NCBI RefSeq assembly: GCF_000316115.1
Contig: NZ_JH993797.1
Span: 4,636,486-4,700,485, forward strand
Source of the DNA: Leptolyngbya sp. PCC 7375
Lineage (GTDB): Bacteria > Cyanobacteriota > Cyanobacteriia > Phormidesmidales > Phormidesmidaceae
DNA length: 64,000 nt
Direction: 5' to 3'
Notes under the pieces: generated by a model
Database searches by the model: none
Seen by the model: the letters and a program-made list of their open reading frames with translations, nothing else
What the model was told of the DNA's origin: nothing
Shown: positions 53,096 through 62,929 of the stretch, piece after piece
Numbering within the stretch: the stretch's first letter is position 1
Layout: every line of letters starts with the position of its first letter
Translations under genes and position numbers: made by a program

Positions 53096-54439
53096 ATGAT
53101 GGATTTCGTACCCGGATGCTTCGCTCAAATGGATAGCGCTGCCACGATTCCAGAAATACTGCCAGGGATTGAGTTAAGCGAGGAGCAGTGGGAAGCACTG
53201 CAAGCCATTGAGGAATTTTTGCAGAGTCCATCCAAGCTCTATTTACTGACGGGCTATGCGGGCACGGGCAAAACCACCCTGCTGCAGGCTCTGGTTACCT
53301 ATTTGCGCGATCAAGACTGTGACTGGCCGATTGTGCTGACGGCCTTTAGTAATAAAGCCACCAAGGTGCTCAAAACCATGGCCACCCAGTGGGATATCAA
53401 AGATGTGGAGTCAGTCACTTGTTGCCGATTGCTGGGGCTAAAACCGGTCATTGACACGGGCAGCGGTGAGCAAATTTTTAAGTCAGTTAGCGACCAGCAT
53501 AATCAGGTGCCGGACTATCGACTGGTGATCGTGGATGAATGCTCCATGATCAACCAGGAGATGTGGAAGCTATTGGTGGAGGCCATTTCTCGATTGGATA
53601 TTCCCACCCAGATGCTATTTGTAGGGGATCCGGCTCAGCTACCGCCTGTCAATGAAACGGAGTCATGCTGCTTTAGCCAGATTGTGCATCAGTCGTCTCT
53701 ATCCCAGGTGATTCGCTATGGCGGGGCGATTGGGGTGATTGCCGATGACATTCGTCGCAACATGGAGCGGGAGCAGTTACCCAGATATGAAAGCGATGTG
53801 AATTGCGATCGCACCGAAGGCTTCTTTGTGCTTCCCAAATATCCCTGGCGTGATGTGCTCATCCGCGCTTTCACCTGCGAAAAATACAAGGCCGACCCCA
53901 ATTATGTGAGAGTGCTTGCCTACACCAACCAGCGGGTTAAAACTTTAAACCGTATGATTCGGCATGCGATTTACGGTGACGATTTACAACAGTTTGTACC
54001 TGGGGAGAGACTCATTGCCAACAACCCATGCCTTGAAGAGGGCGGCATTATTCTCCAAACTTCAGAAGAGTGTGAAGTGTTAGAGGTAAAACCCGGAAAA
54101 ATAGAGGGGTTACCGACATGGCAGCTGGTTGTTTATACAGAAGAAGGCAAGTTTCAAGACCTGAACGTACTTCAGGAAATCAGCCTGCCTGACTATGAAC
54201 GTCGCTCACGGGACTATGCCACCACCAAACAATGGGAGATTTTCTGGGAATTCAGGCAACAGTTTCACGATGTGAACTATGCCTATAGCCTGACAGTGCA
54301 TAAAAGTCAGGGCTCCACATTCCAAGACGTATTTATAGATTTGCCAGATTTGATGAGAAATTCGAAGCTGATTGAGAGAAATCAGCTGTGTTATGTGGCA
54401 TTTACACGGGCAGCAAAACGAGTATTTATTTATCAATAA
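53096..54439 (+). CDS. Superfamily 1B DNA helicase (Dda/RecD-like)
   Basis: A small ATP-dependent 5'-3' helicase-type protein of 447 residues from ATG 53096; the second Met one codon later or TTG 53072 are alternatives. Walker A GYAGTGKTTLLQAL, Walker B VIVDECSM, motif III GDPAQLPPV, motif V LTVHKSQGST and motif VI YVAFTRAAKRV. Size and motif spacing are close to phage T4 Dda and to single-gene RecD2-like helicases without the long N-terminal part. The gene overlaps the 3' end of the convergent hydrolase gene by 14 bases. Confidence 0.9.
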   Translation: MMDFVPGCFAQMDSAATIPEILPGIELSEEQWEALQAIEEFLQSPSKLYLLTGYAGTGKTTLLQALVTYLRDQDCDWPIVLTAFSNKATKVLKTMATQWDIKDVESVTCCRLLGLKPVIDTGSGEQIFKSVSDQHNQVPDYRLVIVDECSMINQEMWKLLVEAISRLDIPTQMLFVGDPAQLPPVNETESCCFSQIVHQSSLSQVIRYGGAIGVIADDIRRNMEREQLPRYESDVNCDRTEGFFVLPKYPWRDVLIRAFTCEKYKADPNYVRVLAYTNQRVKTLNRMIRHAIYGDDLQQFVPGERLIANNPCLEEGGIILQTSEECEVLEVKPGKIEGLPTWQLVVYTEEGKFQDLNVLQEISLPDYERRSRDYATTKQWEIFWEFRQQFHDVNYAYSLTVHKSQGSTFQDVFIDLPDLMRNSKLIERNQLCYVAFTRAAKRVFIYQ

Positions 54440-55265
54440 CTGGTAACCAATGTCCTAAAAACTCTGCAATTGCTTTTGCCTCATAGGTAGGCAGCTCATC
54501 CTTTCCTGGCAACACCTTTACTGTTGCCCTGGGAGCAGCCGTTTCAAACGTTTGGGTCAACTGTCGGCTGGTTTCTCCTGCATTTTCTCCTTGCAGGGTC
54601 ACCATTGGCATTGAAAGATCGGCCAGGTCGCCAACAATTTCAGGTTCTAACACATTACGACGACGCTGGAAGAGTAACCGGCAGGCTGCAGGATGACGCC
54701 GTAATTGCTGTCGCCAATGATAATTTTGTAACCAGGTAGGTGTCTGACCGGGTGTGGATTTGCGAGCAAATGGCTTAGTAATCGCTAACCATAATCCACT
54801 CAAAGGGCTAATCAACCAACGGTCTCGCCGCCAACGCTTAGGAGTATAGGCAAAACCTTCGGGGGCCAGGACACATAGTCCTTTAACCTGCTCTGGATAA
54901 CGCAGGGCATAACGAGCTGCTACCCAAGCCCCTAGGGAATGGCCAACTAGCACAACGGAACCGATGCGGAGGGAGTCTAGTAGCTCTGCCAGTGTCTTTA
55001 CCTGCATCGCAATTGAGTAGGCTGTCTGATCTTGCAGGCGTTCTGACTCACCAAAGCCAATTAAATCAGGTGCCAGACAGTGATACTGCCGACCCATTAG
55101 AGCTAGGGTCTCGCTCCACTGATCACCGTCATGCCAGGAGCCATGCAGAAAAATGACGGTCTGCCCTCGCCCCACTTCCCGCCAAAACAGCTGACCGTAC
55201 TGAAGCTTACGGCGCAGGTTGCGTACGGGTATTTGGCCAGCACTAGGCCAAAACAATGGCTCCAT
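54426..55265 (-). CDS. Alpha/beta hydrolase with possibly missing catalytic histidine
   Basis: A 279-residue alpha/beta hydrolase. VIFLHGSWHDGDQWSETL (oxyanion region), CLAPDLIGFGES, and the nucleophile elbow LVGHSLGAWVA are standard. The final strand-loop, which usually holds G-x-x-H, reads VLPGKDELPTYEAKAIAEFL with no histidine, so the triad may be incomplete or its His may come from elsewhere. Substrate is unknown. The start overlaps the 3' end of the Nudix gene by 23 bases, showing one operon (prxQ, Nudix, hydrolase). Confidence 0.87.
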   Translation of the reverse strand: MEPLFWPSAGQIPVRNLRRKLQYGQLFWREVGRGQTVIFLHGSWHDGDQWSETLALMGRQYHCLAPDLIGFGESERLQDQTAYSIAMQVKTLAELLDSLRIGSVVLVGHSLGAWVAARYALRYPEQVKGLCVLAPEGFAYTPKRWRRDRWLISPLSGLWLAITKPFARKSTPGQTPTWLQNYHWRQQLRRHPAACRLLFQRRRNVLEPEIVGDLADLSMPMVTLQGENAGETSRQLTQTFETAAPRATVKVLPGKDELPTYEAKAIAEFLGHWLPVIDK

Positions 55266-55698
55266 TAAAGTAGTCCTGTAGCTGTTGATCGTGATCGTGG
55301 GCTAGGTTACCACGGGGAATGTCATCCACTGTAAATGCTGCGATTCTCATTACCTCAGCTTTATCACGAATATAAAATTCACCATCCACATAGGCTTCGA
55401 GGGCGACGCAAATAGAATCAAAGCGCGGATCACGCTCGGGATGGGAATATACGCCGACCAGACGACCAATTTTCAGGATAGCTAGACCTGTTTCTTCCAA
55501 TAGCTCGCGCTGGGCAGATGTGGCGATATCTTCACCCCAATCGACCAATCCCCCCGGCAAACCCCAACGTCCACTATCACGGCGTTGAATTAAGACAATG
55601 CGGCCATCGGGCAAAATCGGAATTACACACGTACCGACTAAAGGCCGTCGCAAAAGTAAGCCCAAAAGGGTCCGGACTGGTCGCCAAAACTGCGGCAT
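55243..55698 (-). CDS. Nudix hydrolase
   Basis: A 151-residue protein that should cleave nucleoside diphosphate-linked substrates with Mg2+. The complete Nudix box is GLVDWGEDIATSAQRELLEETGL (landmarks G-x5-E-x7-R-E-L-x-E-E-x-G), at about residues 51-73. A preceding RRDSGRWGLPGG completes the fold. Starts four bases after the prxQ stop and overlaps the hydrolase gene. Substrate class (ADP-ribose, 8-oxo-dGTP or other) cannot be read. Confidence 0.92.
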   Translation of the reverse strand: MPQFWRPVRTLLGLLLRRPLVGTCVIPILPDGRIVLIQRRDSGRWGLPGGLVDWGEDIATSAQRELLEETGLAILKIGRLVGVYSHPERDPRFDSICVALEAYVDGEFYIRDKAEVMRIAAFTVDDIPRGNLAHDHDQQLQDYFNGAIVLA

Positions 55699-55702
55699 GG
55701 AT

Positions 55703-56167
55703 TCAAAGTTCGTCGAGGGCAGTCAGTAGTTCAACGGGATGTTTCTCAGCTTTTACTTTGCGGTAGATTTTTTCTAAATTCCCATCAGGACCAATCACAA
55801 AGGTACTCCTACTAATACCCATGTACTCTTTGCCCATAAATTTCTTGAGGCCATAGCTGCCATAGGCAGTGGCTACTTTGGCCTCTTCATCCACTAGCAG
55901 TGGGAAGGGCAGGTCGTGTTTGGTAATGAACTTTTGATGGGACTTAGCATCATCTGCACTGACACCTAAAACAACCACATCTTTGGCCTGGTAGGCTTCG
56001 TAGTTGTCTCGAAACGCACAGGCTTCTTTTGTGCACCCAGGGGTATTATCACGAGGATAAAAATATAGCACCACACGCTTACCCTTTAGATCAGCCAAAC
56101 TGACGGTATTACCGTCTGCATCAGTCAAGCTAAAGTCAGGAGCCGGATCACCCACTTGTAATGTCAT
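55703..56167 (-). CDS. prxQ: Peroxiredoxin Q (BCP family)
   Basis: Thioredoxin-dependent peroxidase of hydrogen and organic peroxides. 154 residues. PAPDFSLTDADGNTVSLADLKGK, then FYPRDNTPGCTKEACAFRD with peroxidatic Cys in TPGC and resolving Cys five residues later, the C-x4-C pattern of PrxQ, and ISRSTFVIGPDG. First gene of a tight three-gene unit with Nudix and alpha/beta hydrolase, which suggests a shared role in oxidative or nucleotide damage (inference). Confidence 0.95.
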   Translation of the reverse strand: MTLQVGDPAPDFSLTDADGNTVSLADLKGKRVVLYFYPRDNTPGCTKEACAFRDNYEAYQAKDVVVLGVSADDAKSHQKFITKHDLPFPLLVDEEAKVATAYGSYGLKKFMGKEYMGISRSTFVIGPDGNLEKIYRKVKAEKHPVELLTALDEL

Positions 56168-56235
56168 TGAATTTTCAGAGCTTACTCACCAAGTTTGCCC
56201 TTAAGATTGTATACTTTCTCGTCAGATGATCGTCT

Positions 56236-57720
56236 TTACGGCAGATCGGTATGGCCCATCAGGTAGCGATCGCATTCCCGCGCCACTCCACGACCTTCGT
56301 TAAACGCCCAGACCACAAGGCTTTGCCCCCGACGACAGTCCCCAGCCGCAAACACCCCAGGTAGGCTAGTGGTGTACTTGTTAAATTCAGCCTGAATATT
56401 ACTACGGCCATCTTGCTCCAGACCTAGGGCATCGATAATCGGCTGTTCTGGGCCAAGGAATCCCATGGCTAGCAGGACCAGCTGCGTCGGAATGACTCGC
56501 TCTGAGCCTGCCACTTTTTGCATTTGGAAGCGACCACTGTCGTCTTTCTCCCAGGCCACATCCACCACATGAATCGCCTTGACCTGGCCATCGTCCCCCG
56601 CCTCAAACTTGGTCGCCGTGGATAGGTAAGCCCGCGGATCGCCCCCAAACTTAGCAGCAGCTTCTGCTTGGCCGTAGTCCATACGGTAAACTTTTGGCCA
56701 TTCGGGCCAAGGATTATTAGGAGCCCGCTCCGCTGGTGGCTTAGGCATGATCTCTAGCTGAGTGACACTAGTGCAGCCATGACGAATAGATGTGCCTACA
56801 CAGTCTGTGCCGGTATCACCACCACCGATAATCACCACGTCCTTACCCGCAGCAGAAATTGCCTGGTCATTCAGCGTAGGATCTATCACGGCCTGGGTGT
56901 TTTTAGTCAAAAACTCCATGGCAAAATGAATTCCCTTGGCATCACGTCCCTCAATCGGTAAATCTCGAGGTCGAGTTGAACCAGTACATAAGATCACCGC
57001 ATCATAGTCTTTAACCAGTTGCTCAGCTGGCAAATCCTTACCAATTTCGGTATTACAAATAAATCGAATGCCTTCCTGCTCCATAAGCTTGAGACGACGC
57101 ATCACCACCGTTTCTTTCTCAAGCTTCATATTGGGAATGCCGTACATCAGCAATCCCCCCGGTCGATCAGCTCGCTCATATACCGTGACCAGATGGCCAG
57201 CCTTATTGAGCTGGGCTGCTGCCGATAAACCAGCGGGACCAGAACCCACCACGGCAACTGTCTTCCCAGTGCGTTGAACTGGCGGCTCAGCCACAACCCA
57301 ACCTTCTTCCCAGCCTTTATCAATAATGGCGTGCTCAATATTTTTAATCGTCACTGGCGGATTATGAATCCCCAGTACACAGGCACCTTCACAGGGGGCG
57401 GGGCATACCCGCCCCGTAAACTCTGGAAAGTTGTTAGTCTTATGCAATCGATCCAGAGCCTCTTTCCACAGACCTCGATAAACCAGATCATTCCACTCAG
57501 GAATCAGGTTATAGATGGGGCACCCACTGGCCATGCGGTTAATGGTATTCCCCGTATGACAAAAGGGCGTGCCACAGTCCATACAGCGTGCTGTTTGATT
57601 GCGTAGCTGATCATCCGACAATGGCGTATGAAACTCTTGCCAATGAGAAATTCGCATCAGTGGTGAGACATCTGGCGCAATTTCGCGAGTGTATTCGAGA
57701 AAGCCTGTTGGTTTACCCAT
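56236..57720 (-). CDS. gltD: Glutamate synthase small subunit (beta)
   Basis: Flavin/Fe-S protein that feeds NAD(P)H electrons to GltB. From ATG 57720 (MGKPTGFLEYTRE) 494 residues; the longer reading to 57792 has no family match. CMDCGTPFCH and CPAPCEGACVLG are the 4Fe-4S cysteine sets, VVGSGPAGLSAAAQL the FAD dinucleotide loop, and VVIIGGGDTGTDCVG the NAD(P) loop, with VFAAGDCRRGQSLVVWA near the end. Lies 159 bases after gltB on the same strand. Its presence next to gltB argues that the pair forms the pyridine-nucleotide enzyme rather than the ferredoxin one. Confidence 0.96.
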   Translation of the reverse strand: MGKPTGFLEYTREIAPDVSPLMRISHWQEFHTPLSDDQLRNQTARCMDCGTPFCHTGNTINRMASGCPIYNLIPEWNDLVYRGLWKEALDRLHKTNNFPEFTGRVCPAPCEGACVLGIHNPPVTIKNIEHAIIDKGWEEGWVVAEPPVQRTGKTVAVVGSGPAGLSAAAQLNKAGHLVTVYERADRPGGLLMYGIPNMKLEKETVVMRRLKLMEQEGIRFICNTEIGKDLPAEQLVKDYDAVILCTGSTRPRDLPIEGRDAKGIHFAMEFLTKNTQAVIDPTLNDQAISAAGKDVVIIGGGDTGTDCVGTSIRHGCTSVTQLEIMPKPPAERAPNNPWPEWPKVYRMDYGQAEAAAKFGGDPRAYLSTATKFEAGDDGQVKAIHVVDVAWEKDDSGRFQMQKVAGSERVIPTQLVLLAMGFLGPEQPIIDALGLEQDGRSNIQAEFNKYTTSLPGVFAAGDCRRGQSLVVWAFNEGRGVARECDRYLMGHTDLP

Positions 57721-57878
57721 GGGAGAAGTCGTAGAGTGAAAAAGGAATGACGTGTTGTGAATTTTGCAGGGCAGGTACTGCCACCGGGCCAATAAAACTG
57801 ACCAAAACTGATATCGATGATGGAAATAATGAGTCAGATTTAAGCCAACATTACGAAGTACTGGCTACGAAGTACTGG

Positions 57879-60800
57879 CTAGTTACCTGCAACTCGTGCA
57901 ACATCTTGGATGTTGGCTTCAAACGCAGCCGAGAGCGCATCATCACCGCTCAGCCCATCTTGCAACGCCTGCCGCAGAGACTGAATCACGCGCTTATAGT
58001 CACGAGGGATCACTCTGACAAACTTAGGCAAGACACTTTCCCAATGGTCGATGACTGTTTTTGCTCTATGACTGCCGGTATAGCGGTGGTGTTTTTCAAT
58101 CATCTCGCGGAGATCAGCAATCTCTTCTGCCTCCTCCAGACGTTCTAAGTCCACCATCTCAGTGTTACAACGGGTGGCAAAGTCTCCGGCTTCATCCAGC
58201 ACATAGGCTATGCCACCACTCATACCCGCTGCAAAGTTGCGTCCAGTGGTGCTTAACACGACCACCTTACCTCCCGTCATATACTCGCAGCCGTGGTCAC
58301 CAACCGCTTCGACCACTGCATGTACACCCGAGTTGCGCACACAGAAACGCTCCCCAGCCATGCCATAAATGTAAGCCTCACCACCGGTAGCGCCGTAAAA
58401 GGCTACGTTACCAATAATGATGTTCTCCTCAGGCACGAATGTAGATGCTTTTGGCGGATAGACAACAATCTTGCCACCACTCAGACCTTTGCCTAAGTAA
58501 TCGTTACCGTCTCCTTCCAGCTTCAGGGTGACACCAGCAGGAATAAAAGCTCCAAAACTCTGGCCAGCACTACCCTGGAAGGTCAGATGCACGGTATCTT
58601 CTGACAAACCTTCCCAATGTTTCTTGGTAATCTCATTGCCGAGAATGGTCCCGACTACGCGGTTGATATTGCAAATGGGTAATGTAGCACTGACTTTTTC
58701 ACCAGTCTCAATGGCAGGCTTACATAAATCCAACAGAGTGGTGATGTCCAAAGACTTATCCAGGCCATGGTCTTGGGGAATCTGGCAGTAACGCCCTACA
58801 CTGTCATCAACTTGAGGTTGTTCCAAAATCTTGGAGAGATCCACACCTTGAGCTTTCCAGTGATCAACAGCTGTTTGCACTGCCAACCAGTCGGTATGAC
58901 CCACCAGCTCATCAAAGGTGTGTACACCCAGCTCAGCCATAATCTCTCGCACATCCTGGGCGATAAACTGCATAAAGTTCACCACATGGTCAGGATCACC
59001 CACAAAGCTTTTACGTAAGCGGGGGTCTTGGGTAGCGATCCCGGCTGGGCACGTGTTTTTCTGACACACCCGCATCATGATGCAGCCCAATGAGACCAAA
59101 GGTGCTGTGGAGAAACCAAACTCTTCTGCACCCAACAATGCGGCCATCACCACATCGCGGCCAGTTTTCATCTGCCCATCGGTTTCAACCACAATGCGGC
59201 TACGCAGATTGTTTAGCACCAATGTCTGGTGGGTCTCTGCGAGTCCTAACTCCCAGGGTAAGCCTGCATGTTTAATGGAGGTTTGAGGAGAGGCCCCCGT
59301 ACCACCGTCAAAGCCGGAGATCAAGACGACATCGGCATGGGCTTTAGCCACACCTGCCGCAATGGTGCCCACACCCACTTCAGAAACTAGTTTGACGTTG
59401 ATGCGGGCTGCACGATTAGCATTCTTCAAATCGTGGATCAGCTCAGCCAAATCCTCAATGGAGTAAATATCGTGGTGGGGTGGTGGAGAAATCAGACCCA
59501 CACCGGGCGTGGAGTGACGGACCTTGGCAATCCAGGGATATACTTTTCGTCCAGGTAGCTGACCCCCTTCTCCAGGTTTTGCACCCTGGGCCATTTTGAT
59601 CTGGATCTCTTTTGCTTGGGAGAGATAGAGACTGGTTACACCAAAGCGCCCCGATGCCACCTGTTTAATGGCACTGTTTTTAGAGTCGCCTTGCTCATTA
59701 GTCCAGGTAAACCGTTCGGGATCTTCGCCTCCTTCACCGGTATTGGATTTACCTCCCACGCGGTTCATGGCTATGGCCAGGGATTCATGGGCTTCCTTAG
59801 AAATGGAGCCGTAGCTCATCGCTCCTGTTTTGAACCGGCGGGTAATGGCTTCAATGGGTTCTACGTCTTCAATGGGAATGGGCTGACGTGCCTTGAAGTC
59901 TAATAGCCCCCGCAGGGTAAAGTGCTGTTTGCTCTGGTCATTGACCAAGTTCGCATAGTGCTTATAGGTTTCGTAATCACCTGAGCGCACCGCTTGCTGC
60001 AGTGTGTGGATGGTATCTGGATTAAACAGATGCGCTTCACCCTCTTTGCGCCATTGATAGTCACCACCCACATCTAGAACCGGAATATCACCGCGCTCAG
60101 CAAAGCCATGGCCGTGACGCATAATTGCTTCTTGGGCAATTACATCCAGTCCAATCCCCTCAATGCGGGAGGCGGTCCAGGTAAAGTACTGATTAATGAC
60201 GCTGTGGTTGAGACCAATGGCTTCAAAAATTTGAGCCCCTCGATAGCTCTGCAATGTGGAAATACCAATCTTTGAGGCAATTTTGATGGTGCCTTTGGTA
60301 ACCGCTTTGATGTAGTTTTTGTAGGCATCCTTGGGGGTAATGTTCATGAGCATGCCATCAGCAATCATGCCTTCAATGGTTTCAAAGGCAAGGTAAGGGT
60401 TGATGGCACTACAGCCATAACCCAGAAGAACGGCAAAATGATGCACTTCCCGAGGTTCACCGGATTCGAGAATAATGCCAACGCGAGTGCGTGTCCCTGT
60501 TCGGATCAGATGATGGTGCAGACCGGAAACGGCAAGCAGTGCTGGGATCGGCGCATGTCTAGCGTCCATGCCACGATCAGACAGGATAATCAGGTTAGTG
60601 CCGGTTGCGATCGCATCATCTACCTGAGCACAAATCTCTTCCATCGCGGCTTCTAACCCTTTCACCCCTGTCTGAGGATCAAACAAAATCGGTAGGGTTA
60701 GGGCAGCAAACCCAGATTCATCAATATTTTGCAGCTTAGCCAAATCACCATTGCTAATGACCGGAGTCTTCAGCTGAATTAATCGGCAGCTCTCAGGTTG

Positions 60801-62465
60801 CGGATCTAGCAAATTACGCTCCGAACCTAGTGTGGTCACCGCCGACGTGATGATTGCTTCCCGAATAGAGTCGATGGGAGGATTGGTGACCTGGGCAAAC
60901 AGCTGTTGAAAATAGTCATACAGTAGCTTAGGCCGATCTGAGAGCACTGCTAGGGGCGTATCAGTTCCCATGGAACCAATCGCCTCGACACCATTCTGAG
61001 CCATCGGTGTCAGGAGCATGCGCAGCTCTTCAAACGTATAACCAAATGCCATCTGTCGCTGTCGCAGCGTGCCTCCAGCGATTTCAGCCCGTGGCGTCTT
61101 AGCAGACAGCTTTTCCAGGCTGACCTGATGTTGATTCAACCACTGGCGGTAAGGCTGGGCGTTAACAATCTCTGATTTAAGTTCCTCGTCGCCGATAATC
61201 CGACCAGCCGCCATGTCGACCAAGAACATGCGACCCGGCTGTAGCCGTCCTTTCTCAAGTACCTGCTCCGGCTCCACAGGTAACACCCCGGCTTCTGAGG
61301 CCATAATGACTCGGTCATCTTTGGTGACGTAATAACGAGAAGGTCGCAGACCGTTACGATCAAGCACCGCGCCAATCATCGAGCCATCGGTAAATGCCAC
61401 CGATGCCGGACCATCCCAAGGCTCCATCAAACAGGCATGGTATTCATAAAATGCTTTGCTAGCATCGTCCATGGATTCATGCCCGGTCCACGGTTCAGGG
61501 ATCATCATCATCACTGCATGGGGCAATGATCTTCCTGACAAAACCAGCAGCTCTAAAGCATTATCAAAAATGGTTGAGTCACTACCGTTGATATTAATGA
61601 CCGGCTTGACTTTGGCCATGTCATCACCAAAAAATTCTGACTCAAACATTGACTGCCGGGCCACCATCCAGTTAATGTTGCCGCGCAGGGTATTGATCTC
61701 ACCGTTGTGAGCAATGTATCGATAAGGGTGAGACCGCTCCCAACTGGGGAAGGTGTTGGTACTAAAGCGAGAATGCACAAGAGCCAGAGCGCTTTCAAAA
61801 TCGGGATCGCTTAAATCTGGGAAAAAGTCTCTCACCTGGGGGGGTGTCAACATTCCCTTATAAACCATCGTGCGGCATGACAAACTAGTCGGATACCAGT
61901 AGGTATCATGCCCTGACTTGCCAATGGCATTGTAAGCAATCTTGCGAATGACATAGAGTTTTCTTTCGAACGCCAGATCGTCTTCCAGGTCTGCTGAACG
62001 TTGAATAAACACCTGCTGCATGAAAGGCTCACTAGCCTGCGCTGTTGCACCCAGGGTGCTATTGTCTGTCGGAATATCGCGCCAGCCTAAAACCTTTTGG
62101 CCCATTTGAGCCGCCACCGACTCAAATCGTTGCCGACTCTCAGCTCTCACCTGTGGGTCTGGCGACGTAAAAATTATCCCTGCACCGTATTGCCCAGCCT
62201 CAGGCAACGTAAAGCCTTCCGCTGTAGCCACCTTCTGTAAAAAGCGGTGGGGCAGCTGCACTAGAATACCGGCTCCATCCCCTGTATTTACTTCGCTACC
62301 ACACGCTCCACGATGTTCCAAATTGCAGAGAATTTGTAACCCCTGCTGCACAATCTCGTGGGAGGCTAGTCCTTTTATTTGCACAACAAAGCCGACTCCG
62401 CACGCATCGTGCTCAAATTGAGGATCATACAGACCCTGCTTGGGAGGCAATTGGTGACTAGTCAT
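57879..62465 (-). CDS. gltB: Glutamate synthase large subunit (alpha)
   Basis: Makes two glutamates from glutamine and 2-oxoglutarate. From ATG 62465, 1528 residues. FEHDACGVGF at residues 17-26 means a 21-residue propeptide is removed to expose catalytic Cys22 of the glutaminase (class II amidotransferase) domain. Later parts: LEHRGA, NGEINTLRGN, the FMN/synthase core with GGKSNTGEGGEDPER, SAIKQVASGRFGV, GFDGGTGASP, and the 3Fe-4S cysteines in GCIMMRVCQKNTCPAGIATQ, ending in the beta-helix GXGXG domain (LSGGKIVVYPP, GATGGEAYIYG). Upstream region carries the dyad at 62649-62697. Confidence 0.96.
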   Translation of the reverse strand: MTSHQLPPKQGLYDPQFEHDACGVGFVVQIKGLASHEIVQQGLQILCNLEHRGACGSEVNTGDGAGILVQLPHRFLQKVATAEGFTLPEAGQYGAGIIFTSPDPQVRAESRQRFESVAAQMGQKVLGWRDIPTDNSTLGATAQASEPFMQQVFIQRSADLEDDLAFERKLYVIRKIAYNAIGKSGHDTYWYPTSLSCRTMVYKGMLTPPQVRDFFPDLSDPDFESALALVHSRFSTNTFPSWERSHPYRYIAHNGEINTLRGNINWMVARQSMFESEFFGDDMAKVKPVININGSDSTIFDNALELLVLSGRSLPHAVMMMIPEPWTGHESMDDASKAFYEYHACLMEPWDGPASVAFTDGSMIGAVLDRNGLRPSRYYVTKDDRVIMASEAGVLPVEPEQVLEKGRLQPGRMFLVDMAAGRIIGDEELKSEIVNAQPYRQWLNQHQVSLEKLSAKTPRAEIAGGTLRQRQMAFGYTFEELRMLLTPMAQNGVEAIGSMGTDTPLAVLSDRPKLLYDYFQQLFAQVTNPPIDSIREAIITSAVTTLGSERNLLDPQPESCRLIQLKTPVISNGDLAKLQNIDESGFAALTLPILFDPQTGVKGLEAAMEEICAQVDDAIATGTNLIILSDRGMDARHAPIPALLAVSGLHHHLIRTGTRTRVGIILESGEPREVHHFAVLLGYGCSAINPYLAFETIEGMIADGMLMNITPKDAYKNYIKAVTKGTIKIASKIGISTLQSYRGAQIFEAIGLNHSVINQYFTWTASRIEGIGLDVIAQEAIMRHGHGFAERGDIPVLDVGGDYQWRKEGEAHLFNPDTIHTLQQAVRSGDYETYKHYANLVNDQSKQHFTLRGLLDFKARQPIPIEDVEPIEAITRRFKTGAMSYGSISKEAHESLAIAMNRVGGKSNTGEGGEDPERFTWTNEQGDSKNSAIKQVASGRFGVTSLYLSQAKEIQIKMAQGAKPGEGGQLPGRKVYPWIAKVRHSTPGVGLISPPPHHDIYSIEDLAELIHDLKNANRAARINVKLVSEVGVGTIAAGVAKAHADVVLISGFDGGTGASPQTSIKHAGLPWELGLAETHQTLVLNNLRSRIVVETDGQMKTGRDVVMAALLGAEEFGFSTAPLVSLGCIMMRVCQKNTCPAGIATQDPRLRKSFVGDPDHVVNFMQFIAQDVREIMAELGVHTFDELVGHTDWLAVQTAVDHWKAQGVDLSKILEQPQVDDSVGRYCQIPQDHGLDKSLDITTLLDLCKPAIETGEKVSATLPICNINRVVGTILGNEITKKHWEGLSEDTVHLTFQGSAGQSFGAFIPAGVTLKLEGDGNDYLGKGLSGGKIVVYPPKASTFVPEENIIIGNVAFYGATGGEAYIYGMAGERFCVRNSGVHAVVEAVGDHGCEYMTGGKVVVLSTTGRNFAAGMSGGIAYVLDEAGDFATRCNTEMVDLERLEEAEEIADLREMIEKHHRYTGSHRAKTVIDHWESVLPKFVRVIPRDYKRVIQSLRQALQDGLSGDDALSAAFEANIQDVARVAGN

Positions 62466-62648
62466 AGAAGTGTATTTTGACAAACGCGCAAGTATTGACA
62501 AGAATTCCCAAGGGCAGCTAGAGAAACTTAGCTTGCAGGGCTCGTCAATCGTGACACAAGCAGCTGCATCACCATTGCCCAAGGCAATTCAAGAGGAGCT
62601 TTAATTCTCTAACGAGAAAAGCAATTTGGCCCAGTTCCTTAATAAAAC

Positions 62649-62697
62649 TGTCAAATTGTTACACGTGACATGGTACGTCAACTGTAACAGTTTGACA
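62649..62697. promoter_or_regulatory. Inverted repeat upstream of gltB
   Basis: tgtcaaattgttac (62649-62662) and gtaacagtttgaca (62684-62697) are complementary at 13 of 14 places, with a 21-base spacer containing acgtgacatggtacgt. It lies 184-232 bases ahead of the gltB ATG on the minus strand. A loose promoter TTGTCA-17-TACCAT (minus strand) overlaps it. No GTA-N8-TAC NtcA site is seen, so regulation may be by another protein. The rest of the 464-base region 62466-62929 has no gene. Confidence 0.55.
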
Positions 62698-62879
62698 AAA
62701 CGTCGAGTCAATCAGCTTTTGAGACCTCTGTAAGGTTTTCAGGGGGCATAGCGCATACCACTCATTTAAAGATTTAAGTTTTGATACGAAATAATGCGAT
62801 TTGTGTTGTTTTCTTTGTTCTAGCGACGTTCTTCTAGTGAGCTTTGCCCCCTTGCAACACAATGGTGTTGTTGACTATA

Positions 62880-62915
62880 AGATCAGCAATAGTAACCAGA
62901 TCAGCAATGGTAACC
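62880..62915. repeat. Two 18-base direct repeats in the leader of the 70-residue gene
   Basis: agatcagcaatagtaacc (62880-62897) is followed at once by agatcagcaatggtaacc (62898-62915), 17 of 18 identical. They end 14 bases before the ATG at 62930, just in front of the AGGAG ribosome site, so could be a regulator array or arise from replication slippage. Confidence 0.8.
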
Positions 62916-62929
62916 ATATAAGGAGTCTC

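Noticed and set aside
62583..62800. NtcA site for gltB
   Set aside because: No GTA-N8-TAC was found; nearest matches have wrong spacing.
62801..62929. Longer N-terminus of the 70-residue protein
   Set aside because: The strong AGGAG site and ATG at 62930 decide the start; the extension is made of the tandem repeat and looks non-coding.
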